From Smittium culicis (lineage: Eukaryota > Kickxellomycota > Harpellomycetes > Harpellales > Legeriomycetaceae), in NCBI GenBank assembly GCA_001970855.1, contig LSSN01003891.1:1-16250 (forward strand): a stretch of 16,250 bases of DNA. The letters run 5' to 3'. The translations under genes and the position numbers were made by a program. The notes under the pieces were generated by a model. That model saw only the letters and a program-made list of their open reading frames with translations. It searched no databases and was not told the origin of the DNA. This document shows, piece by piece, positions 1 to 8,733 of the stretch (position 1 is its first letter; each line of letters starts with the position of its first letter).

Positions 1-1131
1 TAATTTTTTATCCCAATATGGAAAATTTCGGTGATAGTTTTACTTGTTAATTTCTATTGATAAAATTATCCAAACTACTTGGTTTCATTATTTTTTTCGT
101 TTATCGTTATTATTTTTCTTTCCTATTCTCTTATTTCCTATTATATATTTCATTTGATGATTATATTTATGTATTTATTTATAATTTATAATTAGTTTAA
201 ATGCTAAAGAATAATATTTTTATTTGATTTAATATTCACTTTATGAAATTAATATGAGCCTTAGTTATATTTTAATTAGTTCACTGGATATATTTTTTTT
301 ATTTATCAATATTTAATTCGCTAGTCATCATGTATAATTAATTTTCTCCAAAACATGTTCAATTTTAATAAATAAAAAGCACAGTTTAAAATATTTAATG
401 ATTAAATAAATACAATTATTTAAAACAAAATTTATTCGAATTTTTGATGTTTTTAAACTCGAAATTCATGAAATTTGACACTTTTAATCTCAAAATTTAA
501 CACTTATAAATAATTTTTATTCTCCTGTTTAATTGAAATTGGTTTTTATATTATTTTACACTTTTAACTTTTCTATTTAGTTTATATTCAATAATTAGAA
601 AATATCGAGATATGAGTAATAACCAAATAAAAAATCTTGTGCTGAAGGTTTTTTATTTTTTTATTTATTTTATAAGTTTAGACTATTATAGTGATTAAAT
701 GCCTAAAAAAAAATATTGCTAATTCTTTTTAGTTTAAATATTTATATTAGATTTTTTTATATATATAATGATTACATAATTACTAAAAATATTCGTATGT
801 ATTTTTATAAAAATATCAATATACCTATAACACTTTATTGAAATTTTGGTAATTTTCAATACTCTATACCATAATTTTATTAAGGATTAATACTTTTTTT
901 TTGTATATAGAAAGTTAATTAATCAAAGCGATTATCTAAAGCCTGAGAAATAGACTAATAAATAATTACATTATTTCCGTTTAAATTGTATGTTTTTTAA
1001 TTTGATTTAATCTCTTTTAACTATTTTTATTGCTAAATTGTTTAATTATTAGTTTTAAAATAAATACCATATTATCCGTTATTTAATCTGATTTAATATT
1101 AAAATTAAAAAAATCAAGCTCTCTATTTTAC
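1..1131. other. AT-rich non-coding stretch
   Basis: No reading frame of useful length and no recognisable coding remnant is seen on either strand. The stretch is made of A/T runs and short T-rich tracts with very little G or C. It could be old, fully decayed transposon sequence or plain intergenic DNA; the sequence does not say which. Confidence 0.6.
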
Positions 1132-1361
1132 ATTATACGTCATTGGATGGATTCATATTAAGCGTTATCATCTTTATTAATAAATCATCGAAAACTACCA
1201 ATAAAATTAAATAAAAGAAAGAATGAAAAAAAAATTTTTTTTTTTTAGATATATAATGCTATGGTACGCATTCTCGATAACCTTATCATCGTTTCGCAAA
1301 GGTATAACATAAATGGGAATTGGGTTGCTGGGACTTAATATGAATCCATCATTAGTATAAT
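1132..1361. repeat. MITE-like inverted repeat, about 230 bp
   Basis: The 16-base word ATGGATTCATATTAAG at 1147-1162 occurs as its exact reverse complement at 1334-1349. A second matching pair lies just outside: ATTATAC at 1132-1138 and GTATAAT at 1355-1361. The arms therefore span about 28-31 bp each and enclose about 170 bp that has no coding capacity and includes an A/T homopolymer junction near 1230-1245. The form (short, non-coding, paired ends) is that of a miniature inverted-repeat element, but no transposase family or target-site duplication can be named. It ends about 60 bp before the left repeat of the DIRS-type element, so it could also be a part of that insertion. Confidence 0.45.
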
Positions 1362-1420
1362 AATAGTTAATAGTCGTCAAAGACTAAATTAACTTTATAT
1401 TATGATCATATGCGAATTTT

Positions 1421-1640
1421 CAGATAAAATTATTTATTACTTAATCTCCATTTAATTTTTGAAATCATTCCAAGATACTAAATACTTTAACCCCTAAAAA
1501 AAATTTTTCAAAAATTCCTAAATATACAGAGTTTCCTTATCTGAAATTGAAAATTCAAGAAAATTCTAAAAATTTCAAATTCAGTACCAAAATTTCTTTG
1601 AAAAAGTAAGGGTTAAAAGATTGAAAAGAATTTTTAAAAC
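1421..1640 (+). repeat. Left inverted terminal repeat of the DIRS-type element
   Basis: Four blocks match the right end in inverted, collinear order. They are 1473-1493 (21 nt, exact reverse complement of 5729-5749), 1507-1523 (17 nt, of 5703-5719), 1541-1557 (17 nt, of 5669-5685) and 1580-1605 (26 nt with one mismatch, of 5647-5672). The weaker sequence between blocks also aligns. About 22-25 bases near 1558-1579 are present here but absent from the right copy. The outer edge is set where similarity fades, at the CAGATA near 1421. Confidence 0.8.
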
Positions 1641-1851
1641 AAAAAAATCAACAATAAAGTATATAAACCGTCTTTTTTTCTAGTTTTCTTGTATTCGTTA
1701 CATTAGTTTGAGCTATTATATGGCTGAACTGTGAAGGACAAAAGGAATCTGAAAATTCACATAATAAAATAATGTTTTCATTTTATTCAACTACATATTA
1801 TTATGATTCATTGGTCAGATACAGTTATGTTGCTTCAGAGTTTAATATATA

Positions 1852-2523
1852 TTAAGTCAAATTTTCTCTTTTTTTGCGTGATAACTGATACTATATATCA
1901 AATATCCCTCTGCTTTCCAAAAATCCTTGAGTAATAAAATCACCATATGCTATGCCTGATGAAGTAGTACGTGTAGATCCAAGTTCTCTTTCCTTTGGTA
2001 CTTTTGCGTTAGGTGGTAATGGTATAATCGAAATAATTTTGCTAATGTGCTTGCTAATACGTTGTGTTCCAATGTTACTAGTGAGATAATTGAAACTCCT
2101 GATGAGATAGGATATGGTACATTCGTCGAGTAATGAGTTTTTTTTTTATGTACGGTTTTTCGGTAAACCGCCTTTTTTAAGCCTTATAAGTTTCAACCGG
2201 ACAAAATTTCCTATCGGAATGTGCATGAATTACAGAAATATTTTCAATTGACATACCATTACGTTTCTCCCTTGATCATACTATATTAACTTAATGTACT
2301 CATTAGCTACTGATGTCTTGCTGTCATCAATCCTCTCAATGTCACTTGATCTCATAAATCCGCAGATGACGATGAGCCAACATAATTTTGCTTTCAAGTC
2401 ATATTTTGGCATTCTGGAATTGGTCCCAAGATTCCTGATATATTCAATGATTGAATTGATTTCATAGAGCGGATTGTTAAAGACCTGACGTTTAATTAAG
2501 ATATTTTTTATACCCTCTTTCAT
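1852..2523 (-). pseudogene. Tyrosine recombinase region of the DIRS-type element (broken)
   Basis: The frame from 2523 contains DLKAKLCWLIVICGFMRSSDIERI; the segment FMRSSDIERI (2329-2358) matches the catalytic-Arg block typical of DIRS and Crypton recombinases. After a frameshift, FCPVETYKA, a stop, then KRRFTEKPYIKKKLIT follows (near 2210-2135). Another shift leads to TQRISKHISKIIS, LGSTRTTSSGIAYGDFITQGF and FLESRGIFDI, then TAG, then YQLSRKKRENLT and a TAA at 1852. The terminal block resembles the catalytic-tyrosine end of the family (F..-Y-.LSR), and an amber codon sits directly before the tyrosine. At least two frameshifts and several stops separate the parts, so no recombinase can be made. 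Confidence 0.75.
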
Positions 2524-2879
2524 TAGGAATTGTGGCTGAATGAAACCCGATAGCTATCTAAGTAAAGGATGGTAGATTTTTAGTTTTTCACTGTTACTAT
2601 TCTCCATTTTAGAGTCTTCTGCTGAAGTTCTAGATAATTTAAAATTTAAACGACTGTTACTTTCTCTATGGAGATTGAAGGGTTAGAAATCAACTGTAGG
2701 AACTTGGTCTTCGGGTTCAAATATTTTTTCTGCTTGGTCTAAACATGATTTTGATGAACATAAATTTGATAAACTGTTAATATAATACCTGCTTCCTGAT
2801 ATCTTACTCGCTTAATCTCCAAGTAGTAAATTACCATGTATTGTTGCACATTGTCACTGATTTTCTGCTTCTCGGGTAT

Positions 2880-4612
2880 GGGATGACTGCTGACAGTTGT
2901 ATCTTGGTTGGCGGAGAAATCGGCAGGTTCTTTAGGTCTAGATAAAAAGGGGGCTGATCTCCGGAACTGCGAGATTAGAGTCGCTTTGATCCTCTCCTGG
3001 CGTATCTTCTGGGTGGTGCTCTGGATCAGATTTCACGGTGGACATATATATGGGCTCGCCCACTCGGTCAAACTTTATTTGAATGCATTTGTCCTGGCTG
3101 CTTGGGTGAGGTATTAAAAACTCATAAATGTGTTCATTTCATTATTGGTGTAGCTCTCAAACATCTCGATATCGTGAGAACATAAGTATTTTTGAATTCT
3201 TTGAAATTTTATTTTCGATACCGACCATTCGTTTTGCATGGTAAGCCGGGCTGGGGCGTCTTCTAGGCTCACAATGGATGGTACGTACTGGATCTGTAAC
3301 CTGTTACCATTGCTGATGCAGTATCTACACATCATTTCCGATATATCGAGCAGATTGGTATATCTGGCCCCTCTCTGCTTCTTTACATAGTTGACGGAGG
3401 TATTGTTGTCGCAATATACAACCACGCTCCTGACCATTGACTGAGACATCTTGGTAGCCTTTTAAATTGCTAGCAGCTCCTTGAAATTGATAAGAAGATT
3501 GGGCTGTGCTTTGTTCCACGTTCCTGAGTACTGGTTCTGGCCAATGAATATCCCCCAATGTTATTCGCTCGCATCTGTGTAGACTTTCACTTCCGGGGTT
3601 TCTGGGAGGAAACTCAGATCGTTCCATTCCTTGAAGCGATCTCTCACCAAATCAGATTGTCTAGAGCTGGCTAGTCTAAAGACACTTCCGTGTTCCAATC
3701 CCAAGTGGTGCGCAGGGTTGCGTTCTTGAGCTCATAAAGCCACCTGCTCATGAGCCTCCCTAGACGAATGGCGATGTTCACCGCCTGTGTCTTCCCAATG
3801 AAAGACGCTAAGCATCTCAGCGTCTTCTTTCAATTCCTGTTCAATCTGTATGCCTCTCTTGTGAGATCCCTGAGTTTCTGCTTGAGAATACTGGAACTCA
3901 TTTGACGTGAGTTGATGTCCATACACAAATGGCTGATAGAATTCTTGGGATTCATTGAAGACTTATCGTTGTTTATTATGAGTCCCAGATTGGATAACTT
4001 GTTTGAAACTATTTCAGTGTACTTTTTACTCTCGTTTCTGGTTATCACAAGATCAGAAAATCGTCCAAATAGCTCGAGATTTGGATTCCTCGAGCTCTTG
4101 ATCACTTTAGAACCGGCATTGGTATTTTGGTAAATACCAGTGAGCCTAAGAATAGACCAAATGGAAGTACCTTTTAATGATAGATGCGATGTACTTTTAT
4201 GAATCTCAGATATTTTCTTGACACCTTGTTGATGAGCACGTGCAAGAAAGCATCGCTGATATCGATACTTGTCATCAAGCCATCCTTTCACACTATTCGT
4301 AAGATGTTTTTGAGTGATTCCATCTAGGAATGCTGCTCGGGGATGTACTGGTTCAGAGGTCTCAATCTGAGGACCGTTTGTGTTCCTCAATTCTTCTATG
4401 GGAATATGACTGCCCTTGAGAAAAATCTTGGCTACACTACTGGAACTTCCTCTATAATTTTTTTGGGAGAAAAGGCTTGTAATATCCTTCTCGATGATCT
4501 TTTCCGGAAGTTACTATTAGTCCTTCACGCCCGTCTTTGGCTAATTGACCGTGGGAGGATGCGTATAGAAGGGAATTCGGAACCCTTTCTTGATCACCTG
4601 TAATACCAATCG
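2880..4612 (-). pseudogene. Reverse transcriptase / RNase H region of the DIRS-type element (broken)
   Basis: Read on the minus strand, family landmarks appear in order across shifting frames. GFRIPFYTHPP (near 4590-4550) is the usual RT entry. IDISDAFLHV (near 4270-4240) holds the first catalytic aspartate. LPFGLFLGS lies near 4175-4140. RFSDLVITRN (near 4072-4040) occupies the YxDD position, with the first Asp replaced by Ser. Next is RNase H, with VVVYCDNNTSVNYVKKQRGAR from 3427 down and a degenerate AD.LSR box (DAPARL). After RNase H the frame with SLTEWASPYICPP, NLIQSTTQKIRQERIKATLI and FRRSAPFL follows; its expected PPW reads PP-stop because TGG has become TGA at 3033-3035. At least four frame changes and several stops are needed, so no intact polymerase remains. 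Confidence 0.8.
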
Positions 4613-4692
4613 GTGAACGGTAAGCTTCTTCTATGCCTCTTGAAAGAACTTCAGTCTGCCCCTTACTATCGGGGTCTGGTGATGCTTCCGAC

Positions 4693-5477
4693 TCAAAAAT
4701 TATTTAGAAGAATTGAAACGAAGTTGCCTATTTTCTTGGATCTGCTGAGGCTCTTGGATCTGTGACTGCTGGATCTGCTGTAATCCCACGAGGTTTGGGA
4801 ACTCTCTCTGGTTAGTATAGCCGAACCTGCGAGATTGTTAGCTTTTGAGTGTTCTCTAGGACGTTTTTTGGTAGGCCTTTGCTTCGACAATCTGTCTTGT
4901 GTAGACAATGACTTTTTTTATGGGTAGAGTTGCAACTCGTCTATTTCTGCATCTGAATCTGCATCTCTGTATGCCTGATTGATCATGCACTGACTGAGCT
5001 GAGTTGCCGTTCCAGCCAAGAGTACCCTGTATCAGTTGGAAAACTAAATAGCTTTCGGAACTGGGATCTAGTTGCCACTTTGAGCGCATTTGTGCATAAA
5101 GAAGTCAAATGGACAAATGTTACAATAATTTGTAATGTATGTAATACATAGTGGCGTGGATAACTTGAAATTTAAGTAAGAGGAACACAATCAATGACAG
5201 AGTTCCTGGAGACAGAGGTAAAGAACTTCTTCCTATTGATGTCGGTCAGAGTGGACTTGTAGAAGTATATAGTAACGGTTGGAAGAGCTTCTTGTAGCTT
5301 TTTATTTAGCTACATGTAGGCGGGCAGTGACCTTTCTGTGGTATGTAATACTTGAAGATCTGTGTCTACTGACTTTGGGACTGACGCTGTCTCAAGTTGA
5401 GATATTTATTCCTCGAGGACTGTAAGCCTGTTGACGATTTCCTGAAGTATTTATTTCGAAATTTTTGTATTATTCAT
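4693..5477 (-). pseudogene. Gag-like region of the DIRS-type element (broken)
   Basis: A minus-strand frame opens with ATG at 5477. It reads MNNTKISK, a stop, then ILQEIVNRLTVLEE, a stop, then ISQLETA; the heptad-like spacing suggests a short coiled coil. In-frame stops lie at 5451-5453 (TAA), 5406-5408 (TAA) and 5310-5312 (TAG). The frame then continues with basic and hydrophobic text (IYFYKSTLTDINRKKFF). Two further frames, 5089-4856 and 4908-4693, carry the rest; the last is rich in Arg and Ser (REHSKANN, SRSSSHRSKS), like the basic tail of many DIRS gag proteins. Gag proteins of this class are poorly conserved, so the call rests on position between the repeat and the RT. Confidence 0.6.
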
Positions 5478-5611
5478 AATTTGTACTTGATTTAATATAA
5501 TTATATATATACTTGCTGGTTGTGTACCTATAGAAAGAAAAGATGGTAAGGAATAAAAGAAAATAGGGAAAACAGACAGTTTATATACTTTTATTGATTT
5601 GTTTTTGCATT

Positions 5612-5800
5612 AAAAAAATTTTTTTTTCTAAACTTTTAAACCCTAATTTTTCAAAGAAATTTTAGTACTGAATTTTCAATTTCAGGAAACGAAATTTCGA
5701 ACATTTAGGAATTTTTGAAGAATTTTTTGGGTTAAAGTATTTAGTATCTAGGAAAGACTCGAAAATTAATTAAAGATTAGGTAATAAATATTTGTATCTG
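5612..5800 (-). repeat. Right inverted terminal repeat of the DIRS-type element
   Basis: Reverse complement of the left repeat in the same block order (5729-5749, 5703-5719, 5669-5685 and 5647-5672). The outer edge is placed at TATCTG near 5795-5800. It lies about 135 bp upstream of the gag-like start on the minus strand, so it would hold the element's promoter. Divergence between the two repeats (point changes plus one insertion in the left copy) indicates an old insertion. Confidence 0.8.
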
Positions 5801-6377
5801 ACAATATGTATAATAATAATTTTTTCATTTCATTAAACTGTATATTATATTAGCTTAATAAACAGATTGATTAAAAAATGAAAAAAAAAAGATATAATGG
5901 CGTATGATGAGTACATATTATACTTGGGTTGATCTTTCTGTTAGTAGATTGATTTCATTTGCCTTAAAAGTACATTGCTGTAAATCAACAGAGCTGCAGA
6001 GGAATTTAAATTATTAGAATAATAGATTTTATTCCTTGCATCAAATTTAACATTTCTTTAATTTACTTTACTGAATAGTTTCTATTATTGTTATCTTATC
6101 ACCAAAATTGATTGGTAAAAAAAAAAGTTTTTACCACTGCAAAGTGTAATTTTATATTATTGTAAATTAAACTCTCTGAAAAAAATATTTTTATTATTGT
6201 AAATTGTTTACTCGATGTGCAAAATTGCTGAAAACTTTAGCAAATTTTAAAGCAAATCCCTATAACTAAGATAGATTTTTTTTAAAGCATAACTTTCTAA
6301 ATTCAGAGTGCTTTTTTTAAATTTATTCATAACTCGAATTATTGATTGAAAACTGATTTCGAATCCTATACGTGAAC
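5801..6377. other. Spacer upstream of TFB5
   Basis: AT-rich sequence between the right repeat of the DIRS-type element and the TFB5 start. No coding region is visible. It must contain the TFB5 promoter. A direct repeat of ATTATTGTAAATT occurs at about 6157-6169 and 6195-6207, each copy preceded by a T-rich run. No TATA box or other motif can be assigned with confidence. Confidence 0.5.
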
Positions 6378-6778
6378 ATGGTTAAAGCAGTTAAAGGTAA
6401 ATTTAGATATTCTTGATAGTTTTATACTTTACAGTCCAACAGTATGAAATAAAAAACAAAAGTCTAGTATTTAAATAAGAATTTGGCTTAATTTAATTAT
6501 TACCAACTTTAAAACAGGGACATTGATTGAATGGTAAGAATTAATGTCTTTATTTATGACATTTTAAGGAAATTAATGGGTTATTAATATATTTAATTGA
6601 TAGCGATAGCACGGCTAAGCAAGTTCTATTAGTTCTTAACGAGAAGAAACAGTTCATAATTGAGGATTTGGATGAGACTCATGTGTTTGTGGAGAGTTCA
6701 GCGGTGCAAATGATTCGAGATGCATTGGATAGTGTATTGGACGAAAACACTTATAAAGTAGACGTAGAAGTTTCTTAA
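6378..6778 (+). CDS. TFB5: TFIIH subunit 5 (TFB5 / p8 / TTDA homologue), 3 exons
   Basis: Smallest subunit of general transcription factor IIH. In the family it binds the C-terminal domain of Tfb2/p52, stabilises TFIIH and stimulates its role in nucleotide-excision repair. Exons: 6378-6396, 6518-6533 and 6604-6778, joined at GTAAAT..CAG and GTAAGA..TAG. The product is 69 residues, against 71 in human and 72 in yeast. The N-terminus reads MVKAVKGTLIECDSTAKQ, aligning without gaps to the MVNVLKGVLIECD start of the human protein. The core FIIEDLDETHVFV (residues 34-46) is the conserved (I/L)x(D/E)(L/I)D(D/E)TH box. Odd point: exon 2 is only 16 nt, and both splice phases must be right to give this N-terminus, which supports the model. 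It is convergent with the DCN1-like gene. A possible poly(A) signal AATAAA lies at 6813-6818. Confidence 0.93.
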
Positions 6779-6812
6779 GTTTAAGTTTTAAAACAGTTCG
6801 ATATATTAAAGA

Positions 6813-6818
6813 AATAAA
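6813..6818 (+). terminator. Possible poly(A) signal of TFB5
   Basis: AATAAA, 35 bases after the TFB5 stop codon at 6776-6778. The hexamer is common by chance in DNA this rich in A and T, so only its position supports the call. Confidence 0.4.
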
Positions 6819-6916
6819 AGGAAAGTAAAACAATTGATGAAAAAAATAATCTATAGAGTTTAAAATAAATATGAGAGAGAAAGAGTAGGGTAAAGATAAA
6901 GAGTAAAAAGAATGGA

Positions 6917-6928
6917 GGGGGGGGGGGG
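6917..6928. repeat. Run of 12 G (12 C in the DCN1-like transcript)
   Basis: Twelve consecutive G on the plus strand in an otherwise AT-rich region. On the minus strand this is a C12 tract that begins 4 bases after the TAA stop (6933-6935) of the DCN1-like gene, so it lies in that gene's 3' untranslated region. It is the longest G/C homopolymer in the window. Confidence 0.9.
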
Positions 6929-6932
6929 AGGA

Positions 6933-7938
6933 TTAATTTGTAGAATAAGCAACAAATTCATCAAAAATGACGGGCCAAGAGGCTTCAAAATCATAGTTAG
7001 AAAAGTCAGGAGCAATTTGGAGGGAGAAATCATAAAGAGAGGCCCACTGGTCTTTGTTGAGAGCCTGGACGGTGTCAGGGAGACATATATAATTGATGAA
7101 GTTCTGAATGTGGTTGTGGTTCTTTCCGAAGATGACAGAGAATAGGCTTGCAGCAATATCGGAGGGGATGGATTTTGAGTTTGGGTCTTTAGCGAAGAGG
7201 AAGGTCCAGAGATAAAACTGCTTGAATAAAGCAGGTTGGGAAGATAACGAAGCTTTAGCAGTTTCAACAGCGGTATTTACAGAGTCTTTGGAGTTGCTAT
7301 TGAGAGTTTTAAAGGCGTTATTCCATTCAGCGCTTGTAATAAAGCCTAAAATAATAAATAATAGATAATATAATCGTAACTTTGCGCGTAAGAAATAGAT
7401 TCTAGATGAATTTTTTTTGGACAGTAGGATTAGTATAATATGAAGATAAATTTGAAATAAAATGGGGCTAGCAAAATAAAATTAAAGGAACCAGATACTT
7501 ACCCATTTTGGTGCAGCCAAAGAGCCAGGATAGTACGATGGGTTCAATCTATTTGAATAAAAATATCAATAAAGAGAAAGAAGTAAAGTAGGATAATTTT
7601 GAGTGTAAAAGCGACGATAATGAGGGGTCAATAAAACGAACAAAAGTGATATGAGCTGTATGTAGATATTAAAGAGGTAGATAGTACCTGGTCCATAGAG
7701 TAATTTAAATCGTCAACAAGGGTTTCAAATCCCTCAGGTGAAATGTAATCTTGACCATTCTCTAAATTTAAAACAAAGTATAATAAGTTAAGATAGGTAG
7801 TAGGAAAGATTCAAGATTAGATTCAAGCTCGAAGTTTAATAATTGGATGGAGAGCTATTTGTAGGTTGAGGGTTGAGAAAATAGGGAGGAGTGATGAAGC
7901 TGACCTTTATAGTTGCTAAACAGTATTTTCGAGGGCAT
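6933..7938 (-). CDS. DCN1-like cullin neddylation factor (PONY domain), 4 exons
   Basis: Family role: co-E3 that holds cullin and the Nedd8-charged E2 (Ubc12) together to promote cullin neddylation. Exons on the minus strand: 7938-7905, 7761-7688, 7548-7503 and 7345-6933; introns of 143, 139 and 157 nt, donors GTCAGC, GTACTA and GTAAGT. The product is 188 residues. Landmarks in order are ILFSNYKENGQDYISPEGFE (residues 5-24), DDLNYSMDQIEPIVLSWLF, FKQFYLWTFLFAKD and the end YDFSLQIAPDFSNYD-FEASWPVIFDEFVAY. Aligned without gaps to human DCUN1D1, the DAD patch (D211, A235, D241) becomes D150, S174, D180. There is no N-terminal UBA domain, unlike human DCUN1D1 or yeast Dcn1. The frame stays open upstream of this ATG to about 8050, with an acceptor-like TTTAG near 7970, so an extra 5' exon is possible. 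Confidence 0.92.
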
Positions 7939-8589
7939 ATTTTCAAGAAATTCAGTTGTGGGTCTAAACAGAAACGTAGAAAGGAAGCCTATATACTCGG
8001 GCTTATATTCTTGAGCCAAGCTTAGTATATATAATTTGATTCGCTTTTTATGGTAGTGAAATATAGTATTGCTTTTCTTGTATGTAAAGCTTATATATTT
8101 TTTTTTCCTTAAAATAAATCTATTAAATCATGTCTGTTATCATTGGCTACAATTTTCTTGCAACTTTTATTCTCTACAGTTGTTGGAATATAAATCTGAG
8201 TGGGCTAATTGTTTGTTGAGGTTCAAATAAAAATAAATTAATTTTCAATCTGCGAATAGATTAGTCCAATAAACATGCCGATTTAAGCTTGTAAACGAAA
8301 GAGTGAAAACTATTGGTTTTTAGATAGATCATGTTTGATGTTCAGCCTATCATAATTCGATTAATTGCAGCTATTGTATTCTTGGCCTATAGGGTTTAAT
8401 GAAAGCGTACTTAATCGCATTTGGGCCTGCATTCGAGCAGCTATTGGCAGCTATTGTATACACACGAGCTGCGTATTATGATTAGCCATATATACTAGTT
8501 TTATAATTAATGGCCAATAGTTTCGAGTTTCATTTTGGCATTATTTGAGGAAAAAGTCGTCCTGCCATATAAACGCGAGTATAAAAAAA

Positions 8590-8633
8590 GTCACTTTTGC
8601 GACAAAAGCAGCTTTATTTACTAAAAGTGCGAC
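8590..8633. repeat. Short imperfect inverted repeat
   Basis: GTCACTTTTG at 8590-8599 pairs imperfectly with AAAAGTGCGAC at 8623-8633 (one bulged base), with a loop of about 23 bases. It lies 290 bp upstream of the ataxin-2 start. It could be a weak hairpin or a paired protein-binding site. Confidence 0.4.
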
Positions 8634-8650
8634 TAAATTATGTCATAATT

Positions 8651-8733
8651 AACTTGAAATTACTTTTTGCTGGTCTGAAATTACACTTATCTTGTATGAA
8701 ATTAAATTTATCTGGCCAGAAATTACACTTTGC
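8651..8733. repeat. Tandem repeat, 4 copies of about 21 bp
   Basis: Units at 8651-8670, 8671-8691, 8692-8712 and 8713-8733. Each contains a (T)GAAATTA core followed by a short T-rich end, as in GAAATTACACTT in units 2 and 4. Spacing is regular at 20-21 bp, about two helical turns. The array lies 187 bp upstream of the ataxin-2 start codon, within the divergent promoter region. Confidence 0.75.

Larger units (their letters stand above)
1421..5800 (-). mobile_element. Decayed DIRS-type tyrosine-recombinase retrotransposon
   Basis: About 4.4 kb bounded by inverted terminal repeats (1421-1640 and about 5612-5800). Read on the minus strand the order is gag-like region (5477-4693), reverse transcriptase and RNase H (about 4610-2880), then tyrosine recombinase (about 2523-1852). 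Inverted terminal repeats plus RT/RNase H plus a tyrosine recombinase, with no integrase and no long terminal repeats, define the DIRS group. Every domain is broken by frameshifts or stops, so the copy is dead. No DIRS-type methyltransferase domain was recognised. The internal complementary region typical of DIRS was not resolved by eye. Target-site duplications are not expected for this class. Confidence 0.82.

Noticed and set aside
2908..3117. Plus-strand 69-residue open frame
   Set aside because: It is antisense to the DIRS RNase H/recombinase linker, whose minus-strand text (SLTEWASPY, KIRQERIKATLI) is clearly the real coding remnant.
1243..5915. Similar words AGATATATAATG near 1248 and AGATATAATGGCG near 5890 flanking the DIRS element as a target-site duplication
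   Set aside because: The match is short and imperfect in AT-rich DNA, the words lie 90-170 bp outside the repeats, and DIRS elements do not make target duplications.
6912..7145. Plus-strand 77-residue open frame
   Set aside because: Antisense shadow of DCN1-like exon 4; its start is just the G-rich run, and no family match is evident.
6860..7267. Minus-strand 135-residue open frame rich in Ser, Leu and Pro
   Set aside because: It is the shifted frame of DCN1-like exon 4; the neighbouring frame carries the conserved PONY residues.
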